Source of the DNA: Chloroflexota bacterium | Lineage (GTDB): Bacteria > Chloroflexota > UBA11872 > VXOZ01 | Direction: 5' to 3' | NCBI GenBank assembly: GCA_026710945.1 | Contig: JAPOQA010000054.1 | Location: 1 to 64,000, forward strand | Length of the DNA stretch: 64,000 nt | Shown here: piece after piece, positions 62,506-64,000 of the stretch | How the letters are laid out: each line of letters starts with the position of its first letter | Numbering within the stretch: position 1 is the stretch's first letter | The notes under the pieces: generated by a model | What the model saw: the letters and a program-made list of their open reading frames with translations, nothing else | The model's database searches: none | Told to the model about the DNA's origin: nothing | Program-made: the position numbers and the translations under genes

Positions 62506-63954
62506 CTATCCTTGCAGGTTGAAGACTACCAGCTTCAGGTCGGTCATTTCCTCGATGACGAACTTGGGACCTTCGCGACCCATGCCGCTTTCTTTCACGC
62601 CGCCGAACGGCATCTGGTCGGCGCGGTAGCGTGAGGTATCGTTGATCATGAGGGCGCCGATGTGCACCTGCTTGGCGGCTTTCCAGGCGGTCTCCAGGTC
62701 GTTGGTGAAGATGCCGCCCTGCAGTCCGTAGCGCGATTCGTTCGCCAGGGCAATCGCCTCGTCGATGTCGTCGAATACTGTCACGGTGACCGCGGGACCG
62801 AAAAGCTCTTCCTTGAAAATGCGCATATCAGAGCGCACGCCACTCAGCACGGCAGGCGTCACGAATTGCCCATCGCGCTCGCCGCCGCAGAGCACGTTCG
62901 CGCCGTCCGCAGCCGCTTCCTTGAGCCATGCTTCCACGCGCTCGGCGGCGCTCAGTGTGACCATGGGGCCAACATCGGTACTGTCTTCGTAGGATGGCCC
63001 GACGTGCATCTTCTCAACGTGCGGCACCAGTGCTGCGATGAACTCCGCTTCGACGTCGCGATGTACCAGGATGCGCTGGGCGGATGTGCACACCTGACCG
63101 GCGTTCATGTAGCCGCCTTGGGCCACACCTTCCGCGGCCGCTTGCACGTCAGCGGTCTTATCCACGATCACGGGTGAGTTGGCGCCCAACTCCAGCGTGG
63201 CGCGGCGGAGACCGATGCTATTGCGCAGATGTCTGCCGACCTCCGGTGAGCCGGTGAACGAATACATGGCGAAGCGCTCGTCCTGAATCAGCCACTCGCC
63301 GACTGTTGCGCCGCCACCGACCACCAGGTTGAGGTGACCCGCCGGCAGCCCGGCATCCAGGAACGCCTGGCAAATTTTCGCCGCCGTGACCGGTGTGGCG
63401 CTGGCGGGCTTGAGTACCACGGTATTGCCGGCAGCAATGGCCGGCGCGATCTTGTGCGCAACGAGAATGGCGGGAAAGTTGAAGGGCGAGATGCAGCAGA
63501 TTACGCCGATGGGCTGGCGCAACGTGAACGCCAAGCGCTTCTCCGAGCCCACGGCAGCTTCCACTGGAATCTGCTCGCCGTGGATACGCTTAGCCTCTTC
63601 GGCTGCAACGAGAATTGTGCTGGCTGCGCGCGCTACCTCCATCCTCGCCTCTTTGATCGGCTTACCGCCTTCCATGCTCATGTGGTAGGCGATATCTTCG
63701 ACGCGCTCCGTAAGAAGCTGAGATGCCTTGTAAAGAATTTCATAACGCTGGTAGGCTGAAAGCTCTTGTTTGTCGAAGGCGCGTTGCGCCGCTTCGATTG
63801 CCGCGTCTAAATCCGCTTGCGTCGCCTCCGGCAGTGTGGCAAATACCTGACCGTCATTAGGGCTGCGTACCTCTAACAGCTTGCCGTCGCGCCGTTCGAT
63901 CCACTCTCCGTCAATGAGCAGTCCGAAGTGCTTCGGTTCCGTTGAAACCGCCAT
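62506..63954 (-). CDS. NAD(P)-dependent aldehyde dehydrogenase
   Basis: A 482-residue aldehyde dehydrogenase. The catalytic Cys289 lies in GQVCTSAQR and general base Glu255 in ELGANSP; N159 (SPFNFP) and K182 (LKPA) bind the cofactor and oxyanion. The C-terminal MPFGGVKESGMGREGPKFVI is typical of the GapN/lactaldehyde and related soluble groups. Its substrate is not certain: glyceraldehyde-3-phosphate, lactaldehyde or semialdehydes are possible. AAGGAGATT precedes the ATG. The gene is complete within the window; the remaining 46 bases to the right edge are its upstream region. Confidence 0.94.
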   Translation of the reverse strand: MAVSTEPKHFGLLIDGEWIERRDGKLLEVRSPNDGQVFATLPEATQADLDAAIEAAQRAFDKQELSAYQRYEILYKASQLLTERVEDIAYHMSMEGGKPIKEARMEVARAASTILVAAEEAKRIHGEQIPVEAAVGSEKRLAFTLRQPIGVICCISPFNFPAILVAHKIAPAIAAGNTVVLKPASATPVTAAKICQAFLDAGLPAGHLNLVVGGGATVGEWLIQDERFAMYSFTGSPEVGRHLRNSIGLRRATLELGANSPVIVDKTADVQAAAEGVAQGGYMNAGQVCTSAQRILVHRDVEAEFIAALVPHVEKMHVGPSYEDSTDVGPMVTLSAAERVEAWLKEAAADGANVLCGGERDGQFVTPAVLSGVRSDMRIFKEELFGPAVTVTVFDDIDEAIALANESRYGLQGGIFTNDLETAWKAAKQVHIGALMINDTSRYRADQMPFGGVKESGMGREGPKFVIEEMTDLKLVVFNLQG

Positions 63955-64000
63955 TATTTCAATCTCCTTGTCTCAGTTGTTTCATGTGCAATTTATATCA

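Overview
The window looks like an ordinary chromosomal stretch of a moderately GC-rich bacterium. The gene set (rpmE-DUF1385-prfA-prmC cluster, ArsA ATPase with an HSP20-like tail, substrate-binding lipoproteins beginning with a twin-arginine lipobox, Asp-box propeller proteins, phytanoyl-CoA-dioxygenase-type and Gfo/Idh/MocA enzymes) fits an environmental Chloroflexota lineage best. This is inference from gene content; no rRNA or other decisive marker is present.

Layout. 1-8 kb: the edge of a transposase gene, an RND-type exporter without adaptor or outer-membrane partner, a DUF2231 membrane protein, a secreted helical protein and an OmpR-type two-component system. 8-17 kb: two tandem substrate-binding lipoproteins without permeases, an RDD/zinc-ribbon membrane protein, ispG, a small coiled-coil protein, an Asp-box propeller, an alpha/beta hydrolase and homoserine kinase. 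17-30 kb, minus strand: a long collinear run AlkZ-like protein > ceramidase-like hydrolase > 1537-residue nuclease-STAND NTPase > hpt > ade, preceded by a large Asp-box propeller. 30-36 kb: a six-hairpin glycosidase-like gene bracketed by a broken 5' copy of comM and the intact comM, then nhaA. 35-41 kb, minus strand: ftsY > nucleotidyltransferase > ffh, two zinc-binding proteins and an SDR. 41-45 kb: a SNF2/RapA-like helicase and a PhyH-type dioxygenase. 45-57 kb: an oxidoreductase, an ArsA-type ATPase, an SDR, pyrD, the rpmE-DUF1385-prfA-prmC cluster, a ManD-like enolase-superfamily gene, tRNA-Arg(TCG) and an ABC-2 exporter pair. 57-64 kb: a family 5 substrate-binding protein, two small membrane proteins, moeA carrying an in-frame block of palindromic repeats, an 83-bp tandem repeat and an aldehyde dehydrogenase.

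The strongest candidates for unusual biology are the stand-alone nuclease-STAND NTPase (architecture like known Avs anti-phage sensors) set directly upstream of the purine-salvage genes hpt-ade, the lone SNF2/RapA-like helicase, and the repeat block translated inside MoeA. Both large NTPase genes are visibly less GC-rich in sampled lines than the housekeeping genes, which fits later acquisition. No CRISPR array, prophage or complete insertion sequence was seen.
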